From Alphaproteobacteria bacterium (GTDB taxonomy: Bacteria > Pseudomonadota > Alphaproteobacteria > Acetobacterales > Acetobacteraceae): 64,000 bases of DNA. Location: contig JAFKFI010000052.1 of assembly GCA_017307285.1 (NCBI GenBank), forward strand, positions 1 through 64,000. The letters are read 5' to 3'. The first letter of the stretch is position 1, and each line of letters opens with the position of its first letter. Of the stretch, positions 63,431 to 64,000 are shown piece after piece. The translations under genes were made by a program, and so were the position numbers. The notes under the pieces were generated by a model. It worked only from the letters and a program-made list of their open reading frames with translations. It had not been told where the DNA came from and made no database searches.

Positions 63431-64000
63431 TCAATCGCCTGTCGCGCGCACCTTCTCCGCCAAATCCTCGCTCGGAATATCGATGCCGCCGCCGCGGCGG
63501 GCGGTCAGCGCACCGGCCACGGGGCCGCCGGCCACCACGGTGCGGCCATAGGCGGCGATGCTCGGCACCTGCTCCGGAGCCAGCGGCTGCATCCACTTCT
63601 TGCGCCGCAGTGCCGCCTCGATGAACGGTGCGAGCTCCGCCTGCTTGCGCGCCTCGCGCTCCGCGCGGTCGGCCTGGAGTGCCGGCATCACCTCGGCGGC
63701 GAACAGCTCGATCGCATCCATGATGTGGGCGTGCTTGTTGCGCCCGGCCTGCTGAATGAAGATCACCTGATCGACGCCGGCATCCTGATACTGCCGCAGC
63801 CGCTCGACCAGCTGCGCCGGCGTGCCGATGCCATTGCCGGCGCCCGCCTCGGGCAATGCCGGGCGCGCCTGCTCGAACCGTTCCCACACATTCGTCACGC
63901 CCGGCTTGTGCTGGCCGTAGACGTAGAAATGGCCGAGCGCGAAGCCGAAATACTGGAACCCCTCGCCGCCGCGCGCCTTCGCCTCCGCCTCGTCGGCGTG
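63431..64000 (-). CDS. LLM-class flavin-dependent oxidoreductase, C-terminal part (cut by window edge)
   Basis: The reading frame is open on the minus strand to the end of the window, with no start codon inside it. The visible 189 residues include GGEGFQYFGFALGHFYVYG, TPAQLVERLRQYQDAGVDQV and IMDAIELFAAEVMPAL, characteristic of the C-terminal half of luciferase-like oxidoreductases. The final 60 residues are Arg/Gly-rich. It reads toward the tandem transcript units and the second LLM gene. Confidence 0.85.
   Translation of the reverse strand, partial: HADEAEAKARGGEGFQYFGFALGHFYVYGQHKPGVTNVWERFEQARPALPEAGAGNGIGTPAQLVERLRQYQDAGVDQVIFIQQAGRNKHAHIMDAIELFAAEVMPALQADRAEREARKQAELAPFIEAALRRKKWMQPLAPEQVPSIAAYGRTVVAGGPVAGALTARRGGGIDIPSEDLAEKVRATGD

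Overview
The window is very GC-rich (locally over 70% at third codon positions) and carries genes typical of aerobic Alphaproteobacteria: a caa3-type cytochrome oxidase cluster, GcrA-like and TauD families, several periplasmic binding proteins, LLM flavin oxidoreductases and a class II fumarase. My best guess is a member of the Rhodospirillales, possibly Acetobacteraceae. That placement is inferred from gene families, because no rRNA or other marker gene is present. No tRNA, rRNA or CRISPR array was found.

Layout. 1-195: 5' end of an IS110-family element abutting half of a dispersed palindromic repeat. 207-7373 (minus): six-gene hyf-like operon (hyfB-C-E-F-G-I). It has the membrane arm and the N2-cluster subunit of a formate-hydrogenlyase/complex-I-like enzyme, but three of the four NiFe-binding cysteines of HyfG are serine, so it is an Ehr-type complex rather than a hydrogenase. 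7557-16304: amino-acid binding protein and a 2,507-residue repeat adhesin. 16640-21657: hybrid histidine kinase, fumC and a FUSC membrane protein. 21726-24909: a predicted-helical protein, a DUF4157 (eCIS-type) zinc-motif protein and an LpxR-like lipid A deacylase. 24980-33064: FAD oxidase, binding protein, exonuclease III, DUF1810, DUF4142, a di-haem peroxidase and a PoxB-like TPP enzyme. 33232-43399: a fused GlcD/GlcF-type oxidoreductase, three cytochromes c and the oxidase cluster coxB-ctaD-coxC-ctaG, in which ctaD is broken by a one-base deletion. 43400-51749: VOC protein, frameshifted membrane protein, GH42-like protein with an XRE regulator, an SMR efflux pump with its TetR regulator and visible operator, a TauD dioxygenase, a bicupin and a duplicated antitoxin-like protein. 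51910-55484: an accessory cassette (GcrA-like protein, RepA-like ATPase, DUF6362-like protein, membrane protein) with iteron-like 12-mers and a large hairpin. 55500-56536: a PIN/MerR-DUF433 toxin-antitoxin pair. 56820-64000: an AHL-lactonase-like enzyme, a septation-like membrane protein, small secreted proteins, a binding protein and two LLM oxidoreductases.

The most unusual element lies between the two LLM genes (62929-63390). Two tandem units about 261 bp apart are each transcribed from the plus strand by orientation. Each has an inverted repeat that hides a Shine-Dalgarno sequence, a 25-codon ORF, and an intrinsic terminator immediately after the stop codon. The two terminator stems differ by compensatory base changes, which argues for selection on the RNA. 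This looks like a duplicated microprotein or small-RNA gene that I cannot match to a known family.

Functionally the window is rich in respiratory and electron-transfer genes (Ehr-like complex, cytochromes c, peroxidase, oxidase, PoxB-like enzyme, FAD/Fe-S dehydrogenases). Many genes are tightly coupled by 4-bp stop/start overlaps. Two frameshifts within 6 kb (ctaD and the membrane protein at 44052) could be real decay or assembly errors.
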